NCBI GenBank assembly: GCA_029251165.1
Contig: JAQXDW010000141.1
Location: 1-64,000, forward strand
DNA: 64,000 bases
Source of the DNA: Myxococcota bacterium
GTDB lineage: Bacteria > Myxococcota_A > UBA796
Direction: 5' to 3'
The notes under the pieces are model-generated. The model had not been told where the DNA came from. It searched no databases and was given only the letters and a program-made list of their open reading frames with translations. Each line of letters opens with the position of its first letter. The first letter of the stretch is position 1. A program made the position numbers and the translations under genes. Below are positions 17,898 to 26,532 of the stretch, in pieces.

Positions 17898-18830
17898 ATG
17901 TCTGTCATCACCGCTCTCTCTGCCCTGCCGACCACTGGACTGACCGTCTCTGCACTGAACACGCTCGATGCGTTCGTGCCCGGAGAGTGGTCCAACGTGA
18001 CCCGCTTCGAGGACATCGTCGCGGAGATCTGCGGCGAAGGCGCTCCCCCGAAGCTGCTCGCCCAGGTCGGCATCGTCGCGAAGCGCATCGAGGTCAGCGA
18101 CGGCGCCCGGTTTGATCGGGCCATCCAGATCTACTCCCTGGTCGACACCGCCGACAAGGTGGCCGCCGGAGCCGCAGTCGCCGGGAAGGTCGGGGCGATG
18201 TTCGGTGGGCTGTCGTTCCTCGAGAAGCTAACCCCAAAGCCCGACACCACCCAAGCACTGGATGCCGGCGTGAAGCTCATCGCCGAGCTGCTGGCCTTCG
18301 GCACCCTCCACGGCATGCCCTCCACCGACCCCGATGGACTCGCACGGTTCACTGCCGCGCTCGCCGACTACGCCCGCTATGACCTCATGCGGTTCGCGGC
18401 GTGGGTGGTGTTTGAGGGCATGGTTCCGCTGGGGCCGGACTTCCTCAGCCAGATCCTCACCACCTGGAAGGGCCTCACCACCTCCGCGCTCTCCAGCAAC
18501 CCGGTGTTCCGCAAGCTCGGCGGCCAGCTCCCCGGCGACACCGTCGACGCCAAGCGCGGCTACATCGTCGACGCGCTCGACGCGACCGGTGACTGGATCG
18601 GGCGGTTTGTTGCCGAGAAAGGCATCACCCAGGAAGGCGCGATCGAGAAGCTTCAGGGCGTGGTCGGCAGTGTGGACGGCGGCATGGACTACATCGCCGC
18701 AGCGATCGATGCCTCGACCGCCTACTTCTCCCACACCGGGACCCAGACCGTCGCCCGTGCGCTGGCCCGACAGGCGCACAGCCGACTGCGCGAGGACGTC
18801 TGGGCGCGGCACCTCGCCTCGCTGCGCTGA
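17898..18830 (+). CDS. hypothetical protein (310 aa)
   Basis: Not recognised. A mostly helical, alanine-rich soluble protein with no signal peptide. Residues 95-105 are glycine-rich and mildly hydrophobic (AAVAGKVGAMFGGLSFLEKL), which could be an amphipathic or membrane-inserting hairpin. The C-terminal quarter (GMDYIAAAIDASTAYFSHTG, then QAHSRLRED) is helical with basic residues. ATG 17898 has a GGAGGATCC upstream. It is divergent from the caspase gene, with about 150 bases between the two starts, and begins a stretch of poorly characterised rightward genes. Confidence 0.7.
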   Translation: MSVITALSALPTTGLTVSALNTLDAFVPGEWSNVTRFEDIVAEICGEGAPPKLLAQVGIVAKRIEVSDGARFDRAIQIYSLVDTADKVAAGAAVAGKVGAMFGGLSFLEKLTPKPDTTQALDAGVKLIAELLAFGTLHGMPSTDPDGLARFTAALADYARYDLMRFAAWVVFEGMVPLGPDFLSQILTTWKGLTTSALSSNPVFRKLGGQLPGDTVDAKRGYIVDALDATGDWIGRFVAEKGITQEGAIEKLQGVVGSVDGGMDYIAAAIDASTAYFSHTGTQTVARALARQAHSRLREDVWARHLASLR

Positions 18831-19204
18831 GGCGCACGTCCGCGAGGACACCGCGCCGCTGAGATCATGGGCACCGCAGCAAGGCCCGAGCTGCGATCCT
18901 GCGCGGCTGACAGACCGCTCGGCCCAGCATCCAGTCTGCTCCATTCCTCAAGATGTCGGAGGCATGCCCGTCGGAGCGTGCCCACGACCGCAAAGAAGGC
19001 GATGGATCGCCTCGGTCAGGGCGCACAGCCTGACGCATGAGCAATGTCGAGCATTACAAGGTTTGCTAATGGCCATCCACTGGATCAGACCAGAACATCT
19101 GTGCTCATCATCCGTCAGCGTTGCGTCAATTGCGGGAACACTCGCAGCCTTACGCGGTGTTCAGCGGTCGTCTGCCCGCTCTGATCGGCTACCATGGGAC
19201 CGCT
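18831..19204. other. intergenic region without recognised gene
   Basis: About 370 bases between two rightward genes. No open frame with protein-like composition or RNA gene was recognised. The last 180 bases are less GC-rich and probably hold the promoter of the following TPR-methyltransferase operon. Confidence 0.5.
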
Positions 19205-20380
19205 ATGAAATGCGCACTCTTATCCGTCCTGCTCCTCCTCGCCGCTCCCGCAGCTGCTCAGGACAATCCCGAGCAGGTCCTGGAGAACATCTTCACCGCG
19301 CAGCACGAGTGCGACCGGCTGATGACTCAGCTGGACGCCGCCGTGGATGCCAACCCCACCTGGGTCAAGCCCCGGCTGGACCGGGCGGAGTGCCTGTACC
19401 GGGTCGGACGGTATGAGTGGGTGATCGACGATCTGGAGGTCGTGTTTAACGGACGCTCCATCAAACAGACCCTGTCCGCCGCGACCGCCGGCGGGGTCCC
19501 CGAAGAGATCGCGCGTGTCTCCGTAGAGAACGGCGCGGTGGTCCGCATCATCATGCTGCTGGATCAGGGGCAGACCCAGCCCGCGAAGTCGATGTACTCC
19601 GCCGCGAAGAAGGTCTTCGGAGACAGCCCGGCGATGGCCCGGGCCGACATCGCCATCGACGCCGCCACCGGCAACAACCGCTCCGCCTGGAAGAGCGTCG
19701 ACGCGGGACTGGCCCGCTGGCCGGATGAGCACCAGCTCGAGCAGGCCGCGCGCGAGATGACCAGCCGCGATCCCCGTGGCGTGACCGAGGCCGCCGACGC
19801 CGTGCTCAACGCGCCCGCCAACACTGTCGGCTGGTACAACGACGCCGTCTCCGCCTACACCAGCGGCAGCTACAGCGAGTGCCTACAGACCGTCGACATG
19901 GCTCTCGCTGAGCCCTCTATCGCTGCAGACCACGAGCGGTTCCTCAAGATCGGCTACACCTGCGCGGTCACCACCAGTGACCTCCAGCGCACCAACCAGT
20001 TCATCGTCCAGATGGGCGGGGTCGCTGGGCTGCGTTCTGATGCGGTCGTCCGGCACGCCGAGCTGCTCTACAAGAACGAGAGCTATGCCGCAGCCCTGGA
20101 GCTGCTCCGCCACGTCACCCCCGGTGACGACACGCAGCGTGCCGCCGTCGAGACCCTCCAGGTCCGCTCCCTGACCCGCAAGGGTGACCTCGACGAGGCT
20201 CTCACCATCGCGCAGAGCAACCACGCCTCCGCGAGCGCCCTGGCGAACCTTGCCCTCGCCTTGAAGAACGTCGGCCGCACCGACGACGCCAAGGCCGTCC
20301 TGGAGCCCGCCTGCCTGCGCATGCAGGGCTCAGACGCCACCCGGTGCTACGACTTCCTGGCGAACCTCAACCGGGGGTAG
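19205..20380 (+). CDS. periplasmic TPR-repeat protein
   Basis: A 391-aa exported protein with a signal peptide (MKCALLSVLLLLAAPAAAQ) followed by helical tetratricopeptide-like repeats across the whole mature chain, for example VKPRLDRAECLYRVGRYEWVI, AELLYKNESYAAALELL and NLALALKNVGRTDDAKAVL. TPRs form a superhelix that binds peptides or proteins; the partner is unknown. The frame continues 28 codons further upstream, but ATG 19205 gives the signal peptide directly. It contains the one in-frame TTA codon noticed in the window that is not followed by GAG (at 19220). It sits three bases upstream of the methyltransferase-TPR gene, so the two form an operon. Confidence 0.78.
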   Translation: MKCALLSVLLLLAAPAAAQDNPEQVLENIFTAQHECDRLMTQLDAAVDANPTWVKPRLDRAECLYRVGRYEWVIDDLEVVFNGRSIKQTLSAATAGGVPEEIARVSVENGAVVRIIMLLDQGQTQPAKSMYSAAKKVFGDSPAMARADIAIDAATGNNRSAWKSVDAGLARWPDEHQLEQAAREMTSRDPRGVTEAADAVLNAPANTVGWYNDAVSAYTSGSYSECLQTVDMALAEPSIAADHERFLKIGYTCAVTTSDLQRTNQFIVQMGGVAGLRSDAVVRHAELLYKNESYAAALELLRHVTPGDDTQRAAVETLQVRSLTRKGDLDEALTIAQSNHASASALANLALALKNVGRTDDAKAVLEPACLRMQGSDATRCYDFLANLNRG

Positions 20381-20383
20381 GCA

Positions 20384-22054
20384 ATGCCGGACAATGAGGT
20401 TGTCCTCCACGACTGGACTCCGCTGACCGACACCCTGGACTGGCGCCTGGGAAAGCTGGCGTATCAGGCCCGGGGCACACAGCTCTTCGTCAACAACGAG
20501 GTCCCAAACCTGCTCCACCAGGGCGGCCTGATTCCCTACCGGGCCGCCGAGGTCCTGCTCGCCAACTTTGCTGAGGCACAGGAGCGGGGCACCCTCGCCG
20601 ATGAGATCGTCGTCGTCGAGCCCGGCATGGGATTGGGGCTGTTCGCGCTGCAGGTGCTCGACCGCCTCAAGGCCCGGTGCATTCAGCGCGGGGTCGACTG
20701 GTACGACCGGCTGACCTGGTACGCCACCGACGCCACCCCCGCCGTCCTCCGAGACGTCCAGCGCAGCGGCGTCTTCGACCGACATGCTGGCCGGGTGGTC
20801 TTCGGCCAGGCCAGCGCGATGCAGCCCGCCCAGGTCCGTACCATGGCCGGCGAGGCGCGGGATCTGACCGGACGCATCCAGGCGGTCTTCCACTCCTACG
20901 TCTTCTGCATGCTCCCCATGAACCTGCTTCAGGTCGACGGAGAGGCCGTCAGCGTCTTGCTGGCCCGGACGGTCCTGCGTCGCCCGTCGCTGCTGGCGGA
21001 GTACACCCCCCTCTCCCTGGAGGCGATCCAGGCGATCGTGGGCCGGGGCGATCCCACCGAGCACATCGCGCTGGTCGATCTCTACCCGCTGCTCGATCTG
21101 GAGCTGGCCCTCTCCCCCGTAGAGCCCGCTGGGCATGCTCGCGCCCGGCAGATCGCCGCAGCGATCCATGCGGAGGCACCCAGCGAGGGGCCGATCTGGG
21201 TGCTGGACTCCTCCGGTGCGCAGGCTGCCCTGTCTGCAACCCTCGACGCACTCCGGCCAGATGGCTTCCTGCTCTACCGGGACTACGGCCCGACCACCGC
21301 AGCCGCGGCCAACGAGCAGCTCGTCTACCAGCACTACGGCGCGACCATTGCCGTCCAGGTCAACCACTTCGCCCTGGAGCACCTCCTGCCCGCCCCCGCT
21401 GCGGTCACCGCTCCCCCCGGAGAGCGTCCCGGCAAGGTCAGCAGCCGGCTGGTCAGCCGAAGCGCACTCTCTCAGACCCGAGCCGCGTTCCGCACAGCCT
21501 ACGACTTTGCCGACGTCCTGGCGCTTCGGTCTGCCGCCGGCACAGCGCGCAGCGCACCAGACGCCGCCCTGGTGGCCTCCTGGCAGGCTGCCCTCAAGCT
21601 CGAGCCGGACAACTGGCTCCTGCTGACCGAGGCCGCCGACGCCATCTTCACCCGCCTGGGCGATCCAGGGCAGGCCTACCCCCTGCTCAAGCACGCTCTG
21701 GACCTCAACCCCTGGATCCAGGCCACCGCATGGGACCTGCTCGCCGAGATGTTCCTCAGCGCCAATGAGCTGGGCCAGGCCGCCGCTGCGCTGGAGAAGT
21801 CCCGCAGCATTAACCCTGAGCACGCACGGCTCTACGCCGCGCTCTCCCGACTCCATCAGGCGCGTGGCGAGCCCGAGGCTGCGGTCACAGCCGCCGCCCA
21901 GGCGGTCGCCTGGGAGTCCGATCCAGATCGGCGCGTCGCCCATGCAGACCGACTCCAGGAGCGCATCTCCGACCTCGCCCGTCGCCAGGATCAGGACCGA
22001 CGACTGCGGCAGGAGCGAACAGCCGGCGGCTTTCATCAGCGCTTCAGCTTTTAG
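20384..22054 (+). CDS. MidA-like SAM-dependent methyltransferase with C-terminal TPRs
   Basis: A 556-aa two-part protein. The N-terminal half (about 20-330) resembles MidA/NDUFAF7-type methyltransferases: a SAM-binding glycine loop VVEPGMGLGL near residues 76-85 preceded by an acidic strand, and later IWVLDSSGAQAAL and GFLLYRDYG as the core strands. The C-terminal part (about 390-540) is TPR-like (AALKLEPDNWLLLTEAADAI, LAEMFLSANELGQAAAAL, AALSRLHQARGEPEAAV). MidA-type enzymes methylate protein arginine; whether this one does, and on what, is unknown. Spacing of three bases after the TPR gene, whose final codons provide the GGGGGTAGG ribosome site, indicates translational coupling. The C-terminal tail is very charged. 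Confidence 0.72.
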   Translation: MPDNEVVLHDWTPLTDTLDWRLGKLAYQARGTQLFVNNEVPNLLHQGGLIPYRAAEVLLANFAEAQERGTLADEIVVVEPGMGLGLFALQVLDRLKARCIQRGVDWYDRLTWYATDATPAVLRDVQRSGVFDRHAGRVVFGQASAMQPAQVRTMAGEARDLTGRIQAVFHSYVFCMLPMNLLQVDGEAVSVLLARTVLRRPSLLAEYTPLSLEAIQAIVGRGDPTEHIALVDLYPLLDLELALSPVEPAGHARARQIAAAIHAEAPSEGPIWVLDSSGAQAALSATLDALRPDGFLLYRDYGPTTAAAANEQLVYQHYGATIAVQVNHFALEHLLPAPAAVTAPPGERPGKVSSRLVSRSALSQTRAAFRTAYDFADVLALRSAAGTARSAPDAALVASWQAALKLEPDNWLLLTEAADAIFTRLGDPGQAYPLLKHALDLNPWIQATAWDLLAEMFLSANELGQAAAALEKSRSINPEHARLYAALSRLHQARGEPEAAVTAAAQAVAWESDPDRRVAHADRLQERISDLARRQDQDRRLRQERTAGGFHQRFSF

Positions 22055-22071
22055 TCTCCGGCACGACCCTC

Positions 22072-22110
22072 AGGGCCGCTGAGGCCGCTGAGGCCGCTGA
22101 GGTCGCGGTG
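22072..22110. repeat. 9-base tandem repeat downstream of the methyltransferase gene
   Basis: Four copies of gaggccgct (the first with one mismatch) in the 118-base gap between two rightward genes. It is non-coding. It may form a weak stem with nearby sequence, but has no T-run, so it is noted as a repeat and not called a terminator. Confidence 0.8.
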
Positions 22111-22172
22111 TCACAGGGCATGGTGTGGTACCGTCAGGTCGAAAAGCCCCCACCTGCCCACGGTGAATCTCC

Positions 22173-23375
22173 TTGATTCAAAGCAGACTTCCATCCATCA
22201 CTTCTTTAGAGCAGAGCCTCGCAGGGCTGACGGCTGGGCAGCGGGTTTGGTTCTGGTGTGGCCCCCAGACTGCAGCCCCCCACCCTCCGCTCCTCCTCCA
22301 TCCCCTGGCTCAGGATCCGGAGATGCTCCAGCTGCAGGCGGACATTCTTCAGATCCCACGTGCTGAGAACGCGCCGGAGTTCCTCGGGCTGGGAAGCATG
22401 GATGCCAGCGGCGTCCTCCAGCTCGGCAGCACCGGGGCGACCGCCGCAGCCCTGGAGGCACTGGCGCTGTGGACTGCCGAGCACGTCGCGGCTCACCCCG
22501 GACTTGCCCGCCTCCGCAACACCCGCATGCTCCGCATCGACGGCGACCGCATCACCATGGTCCACAGCGCCGATGACCTGTGGCGCGCGATCCCCGCGCA
22601 GCTCCTGCCAGGAACCATGGCAGACTCCGCGCGCCTCCTCGGCGCACTCCAGGATGCCGACGAGGCCTGGTTCTGGCTGAGTGCAGCCGGCCCCGACAGC
22701 CTCCCCTGGCTCGCGGTCGCCCCTCGACAGCAGCCCGCGACCGAATTCGCCGAGACCGTCCGCGCGCTCCTTCGCCGCAGTCCGCCGGGCACCACCGGCA
22801 TCAAGGGCGTCGTCCGGATGCTCGCGGGCCGGCTGATGCTGACCACCGCCGACGACATCGACGGCTGGCAGGATGCCATCTCCGCGCTGCAAGCACACCG
22901 CATTCCCCAGCTCACCGCGCTCGGCATGCTCCAGCTCGTCGCCGGTCGGATCAAGGCCGCCGAGACCTGGGGCTCTACCGCTGCCAGCGTCGACCTCTCC
23001 GCACAGTCCGCGATCCTCTCGACGATGTCGGAGGGGGAGCGGGTCTGGTTCTGGTTCGCTGCAGACAGCGCCAGCGGGCCGATGCTGCTGCTCGCCGAAG
23101 ACCGCGCTGCGCTCAAGCTGCTCGTCACGGCCGCCGGAGCCACCGAAGCGGTCTACAAGGGACAGCTGCGGAAGTCGAAGAAGGGCTGGCTTGAATTCAT
23201 GACCCGCGGGCCGGGCGCAGACTTCATCCCGCGTCTCGCCGGCTTCGTCGCCACTCACCGTGCCGCCTGGCCGACGCTGACGCTCTTCATCGGGGCTCGG
23301 ATGACCCGCCGCGACGCCGACGGGAACATCCTCGCGCGCATCAAGGATGATCAGGCGTGGCAATCGCAACATTGA
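22173..23375 (+). CDS. hypothetical protein with internal WFW repeats
   Basis: A 400-aa soluble protein of no recognised family. It has three related segments, each opening with a tryptophan-phenylalanine-tryptophan strand: RVWFWCG near residue 24, EAWFWLS near 164, and RVWFWFA near 285. Each is followed by a proline-leading hydrophobic strand (PLLLHPLA, PWLAVAP, PMLLLAED), a stretch with variable glycine content, and a helix ending in a D-x-W-type turn, so it looks like a tandem repeat of about 120-140 residues. The TTG at 22173 is the only start after an in-frame stop at 22164, and is unusual. The next gene starts 15 bases later, so they are co-transcribed. Confidence 0.6.
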   Translation: MIQSRLPSITSLEQSLAGLTAGQRVWFWCGPQTAAPHPPLLLHPLAQDPEMLQLQADILQIPRAENAPEFLGLGSMDASGVLQLGSTGATAAALEALALWTAEHVAAHPGLARLRNTRMLRIDGDRITMVHSADDLWRAIPAQLLPGTMADSARLLGALQDADEAWFWLSAAGPDSLPWLAVAPRQQPATEFAETVRALLRRSPPGTTGIKGVVRMLAGRLMLTTADDIDGWQDAISALQAHRIPQLTALGMLQLVAGRIKAAETWGSTAASVDLSAQSAILSTMSEGERVWFWFAADSASGPMLLLAEDRAALKLLVTAAGATEAVYKGQLRKSKKGWLEFMTRGPGADFIPRLAGFVATHRAAWPTLTLFIGARMTRRDADGNILARIKDDQAWQSQH

Positions 23376-23390
23376 CGGTAGGAAGCTGAG

Positions 23391-24566
23391 ATGGGGAAAG
23401 ACCTTGAGGCGCTGCTGAGCGCAGCGCATGCGGAAGCCGGACGAAGCCTCAAGAAGGTTGTCGCCTCCAAGGGCAAGCTCCAGGGCAACCTCTACTTCGC
23501 CGGAGACGGCAAGGCGTCTGCCGGGGTGGCCATCACCCTCACCGCCCGCGATCCCAAAGGTCAGAAGGTGCTGGCCGGTGGAAAGTCAATCCGAAAGCAG
23601 ATCAAGGGCGCCAAGTTTGGTCGCGGGACCGTCATCATGGATGGCGGAAAGCTGGTGATCGAGCTGTCTGCCGGCACCGCCACCGCCGCGATGCTCAAGA
23701 AGGCCTTCAAGGAGGACACCTTCAAGAAGGACGCCGCCCTCAAGCTGCTGTCTCGGGCCACGATCCGCAAGACGGGCGCACCGGGGGTCGACGCCGAGGT
23801 CGCAGAAGGCACCGGCCTGGATCAGGCGGATCTCGACAGCGTCTCCGATGCCTTCGAGGCGCGTGGTTTCTGGCGCAAGAGCGAGCTGAAGGAGCTGATG
23901 AAGGCTCAGGGCAGCCTCAGCGCGGCCAACGACACCCTCCAGACCAGCTTCCTCTCCGTCTCCATGGTCCAGGAAGAAGAGGCCGAGCGGCTCTCCGACA
24001 TCACGGGCGCGATCAGCATGCTCAACGAGAGGCTCAGCCAGGCAGTCGACGACGGCGATCGTGAAGCCGCCATGGGCTACGAGCTGCTGATCCTCTCCGA
24101 GGAGCGCAAGCTCGCGGAGGCCCAGGCGGTTGGGATCGACCCCTTCACCGGGGGGACCATCGAGCCGTCCGTGCTCGCGCTGATGAGCCGGGTCCAGGGC
24201 GTCCCGTTAGAGCGGGCGGCGCTGGCGGAGGCCCGCGAGGCCGTCGCCCGCAAGCGACGCTCTGGGTTCATGAAGACCATCTTCGCCGGCCTGCTCGGCA
24301 AGAGCAGCGGCGAGGCCATGCACCGCCGGGCCTCCGATGCCATCCAGGACGCGCAGGAGCGTGAGCACGCGGAGGCCATTCGGCTGGAGCTGGACAGCGC
24401 CCTGGAGCCCCTGCTGATCGCGCACGGCACGCTCGACACGCGCCTCAAGCGCGGCGAGACCGCTGAGGTCCGAGCGGACGGCGCCGCCATCATCGAGAAG
24501 ATCCAGGCGCTCATCGACCGCGCGCATGCGGAGCTGAGCCGGCTCCGCGCACGGATGCAGCCCTGA
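23391..24566 (+). CDS. hypothetical protein with helical C-terminal region
   Basis: A 391-aa soluble protein of no recognised family. The N-terminal 100 residues are lysine-rich with a beta-strand character (LQGNLYFAGDGKASAGVAITL, KLVIELSAGT). A middle part (150-230) and the C-terminal 200 residues are long charged helices with coiled-coil tendency (EEEAERLSDITGAISMLNERL, ALAEAREAVARKRR, DRAHAELSRLRARM). A glycine/lysine segment with a short hydrophobic run (GFMKTIFAGLLGKSSG) sits near residue 300. ATG 23391 has GGAAG upstream. It follows the WFW-repeat gene by 15 bases, so the two products may act in one complex; the 24578-25309 phosphatase is convergent. Confidence 0.6.
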   Translation: MGKDLEALLSAAHAEAGRSLKKVVASKGKLQGNLYFAGDGKASAGVAITLTARDPKGQKVLAGGKSIRKQIKGAKFGRGTVIMDGGKLVIELSAGTATAAMLKKAFKEDTFKKDAALKLLSRATIRKTGAPGVDAEVAEGTGLDQADLDSVSDAFEARGFWRKSELKELMKAQGSLSAANDTLQTSFLSVSMVQEEEAERLSDITGAISMLNERLSQAVDDGDREAAMGYELLILSEERKLAEAQAVGIDPFTGGTIEPSVLALMSRVQGVPLERAALAEAREAVARKRRSGFMKTIFAGLLGKSSGEAMHRRASDAIQDAQEREHAEAIRLELDSALEPLLIAHGTLDTRLKRGETAEVRADGAAIIEKIQALIDRAHAELSRLRARMQP

Positions 24567-24577
24567 CGACGCGCGCC

Positions 24578-25309
24578 TCAGGCCGCGAGCAGCCGCCCCC
24601 GAACCACCGCCCGCTTTGCCTCATTGATCCCGATGGCGTCGAGGTATCCCGTCGCTGAGCCATAGCGGGCATCGAGCGCCACGAGCAGGGCGCGCATGGT
24701 CTCGGGGTCTGCATCGAGGAGCCGGCTGGCGACGCGCTGAGAGATGTCTGGGAAGATCCGCTTCATCCGGCCATGCCACTTGTGCAGCCGCTCCGCGTCC
24801 GGGGAGCGGGTCGGGGTGAAGTACTGACGGGTGAGGGCGTAGTCCGCGATGATGTCGTCTGATGAGACCCCGAGGAGACTCAGCAGCAGCGCCGCGATGA
24901 TCCCGGTGCGGTCCTTTCCCGCCGAGCAGTGGAAGACCAGGGGGAACGGGTCGTCAGGACCGGCCATGACTGAGAACACCGCCGCGATCGGTTTCTGGGC
25001 GTGCTCCATCCAGGCGGCGTAGTCCAGGGAGGGCCGGAGGGACATGCCCGGTGTGATCAGGGAGTGGCTGATCACGCGGGCCTGCCCCGCGAGGAGGCCT
25101 GGCCCATTGCGGAGGCTCTCGGCGGGGGTTCGAAGGTCGATGATGGTCCTCAGCGGCAGGGCCGAGAGCGTGGCGGCGTCTTCGGGCGTGAGGTTGGTCA
25201 GCCGAGCCGCCCGAAACACCCGACGCCACGCAACCGCGCCGTCCGCGCTGCGATAGCCGCCCAGATCTCGGAAGTTCTCAGCACCGCTGAGGGGAATGTG
25301 TCGCTTCAT
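24578..25309 (-). CDS. tyrosine-protein phosphatase (IphP/Y_phosphatase3 family)
   Basis: A 243-aa protein tyrosine phosphatase of usual length. It has the N-terminal family signature NFRDLGGY (residues 12-19), the ITGR-type IDLR loop near 57-60, and the catalytic P-loop HCSAGKDRTG with nucleophile Cys128 and Arg134. No signal peptide. Bacterial members dephosphorylate phosphotyrosine or phosphoinositides. The fourth and fifth helices (RQYFTPTRSPDAERL) are variable in this family. It is convergent with the unknown gene ending at 24566. ATG 25309 fits the family N-terminus; the upstream 170 bases are shared with the divergent aldo/keto reductase promoter. Confidence 0.92.
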   Translation of the reverse strand: MKRHIPLSGAENFRDLGGYRSADGAVAWRRVFRAARLTNLTPEDAATLSALPLRTIIDLRTPAESLRNGPGLLAGQARVISHSLITPGMSLRPSLDYAAWMEHAQKPIAAVFSVMAGPDDPFPLVFHCSAGKDRTGIIAALLLSLLGVSSDDIIADYALTRQYFTPTRSPDAERLHKWHGRMKRIFPDISQRVASRLLDADPETMRALLVALDARYGSATGYLDAIGINEAKRAVVRGRLLAA

Positions 25310-25476
25310 GCCCCCCTGCTATCCCGAGGCCCCCAGACGCCTGAGACATTGTCTACGCGGCCTGCTGATTTCGCCGGCCCGGCACGTCGACGGGGCCACA
25401 CCCTGGACCGGCTCGCAGCGGGCCCCGTCTGGTAAGACTGACCCGACCACTGGGCAGCTCGGACAGGGGAGAGCCA

Positions 25477-26445
25477 ATGCACACACGCACACTCGGCGGC
25501 GCAGCCATCTCGGAGGTCGGGCTGGGCGCGTGGCAGCTGGGCGCGGACTGGGGCGACATCCCCGATGCGACCGCCACAGGGATTCTCACCGCCGCAGATG
25601 ATGCCGGGGTGACCTTCATCGACACCGCCGACGTCTACGGTGCTGGCCGCAGCGAGGCGCGGATCGGCGCGCACTATGCTGGCCGCAGCGCACGCCCCGT
25701 CATCGCCACCAAGCTCGGACGCCTCCACGGCTACCCCGACGGCTACACCCTCCCCCTGCTGCGCCGCTGCTGCGAGGACTCCGCACGGCGGCTCGGCGTG
25801 GAGGCGCTCGATCTCACCCAGCTGCACTGCGTACCGACCGCCGTGCTGGCAGACGGCGCGGTGTTCGACACGCTCCGGCAGCTGAAGTCCGAGGGGCTCA
25901 TCCAGCGGTTCGGGGCCAGCGTCGAGTCCACTGAGGAGGCCCGCATCTGCCTGGAGCAGCCCGGCCTCTCCTCCCTGCAGATCATCTTCAACGTCTTCCG
26001 ACAGCGCCCGATCGCCGACATCTTCGACCGCGCAAAGGAGCTGGGGGTCGCGCTGATTGTCCGACTTCCCCTCGCCAGCGGGCTGCTCGCGGGCCGCATC
26101 ACCGCAGACACCACCTTCCCCGAATCCGACCACCGCAGCTACAACCGCGACGGCGCAGCCTTTCATGTCGGCGAGACCTTCAACGGTCTCCCCCTCGACG
26201 TCGGCGCCGCGCTGGTCGACGGCCTGCGCCCGATGCTGCCGGAGGGCATCACCATGGCGCAGCTTGCCCTGCGGTTCATCCTCGACCACGACGCGGTGAC
26301 CACGGTCATTCCCGGCGCCAGTCGTCCAGCGCAGGTCACCGCCAACGCCACCGTCAGCGCGCTGCCGCCCCTCTCAGCGGCGCTCCACCGCGACCTCTCC
26401 TCCTACTTCGAGCAGGTCGCTCCCCACCTTCGCGGCCAGCGATAG
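25477..26445 (+). CDS. aldo/keto reductase
   Basis: A 322-aa NADPH-dependent oxidoreductase with a complete TIM-barrel. Catalytic residues can be placed: Asp49 and Tyr54 in IDTADVYG, Lys79 in ATKLG, and His in LTQLHCV near residue 114. The C-terminal PGASRPAQVTAN segment binds the NADP phosphate. It belongs to the YccK/YghZ-like group that reduces aldehydes and ketones; substrate unknown. ATG 25477 is preceded by GGGGAGAG. It is divergent from the tyrosine phosphatase gene, with no partner downstream on the same strand except the separately placed thioredoxin-like gene 88 bases later. Confidence 0.93.
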   Translation: MHTRTLGGAAISEVGLGAWQLGADWGDIPDATATGILTAADDAGVTFIDTADVYGAGRSEARIGAHYAGRSARPVIATKLGRLHGYPDGYTLPLLRRCCEDSARRLGVEALDLTQLHCVPTAVLADGAVFDTLRQLKSEGLIQRFGASVESTEEARICLEQPGLSSLQIIFNVFRQRPIADIFDRAKELGVALIVRLPLASGLLAGRITADTTFPESDHRSYNRDGAAFHVGETFNGLPLDVGAALVDGLRPMLPEGITMAQLALRFILDHDAVTTVIPGASRPAQVTANATVSALPPLSAALHRDLSSYFEQVAPHLRGQR

Positions 26446-26532
26446 CCCTTCACAGCCGCCCGTTGTCTGGTCACACTGAAGCACACAGCGGGCCCATGGG
26501 CTCTCATGCATCCCCGCCCCCTCGGAGCCGCC

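Noticed and set aside
20330-22036. Minus-strand open frame of 568 codons
   Set aside because: Antisense to the methyltransferase-TPR gene that has a SAM motif and operon context.
22072-22110. 9-base repeats considered as a terminator or CRISPR-like array
   Set aside because: No unique spacers, no T-run and no strong stem; simple tandem repeat.
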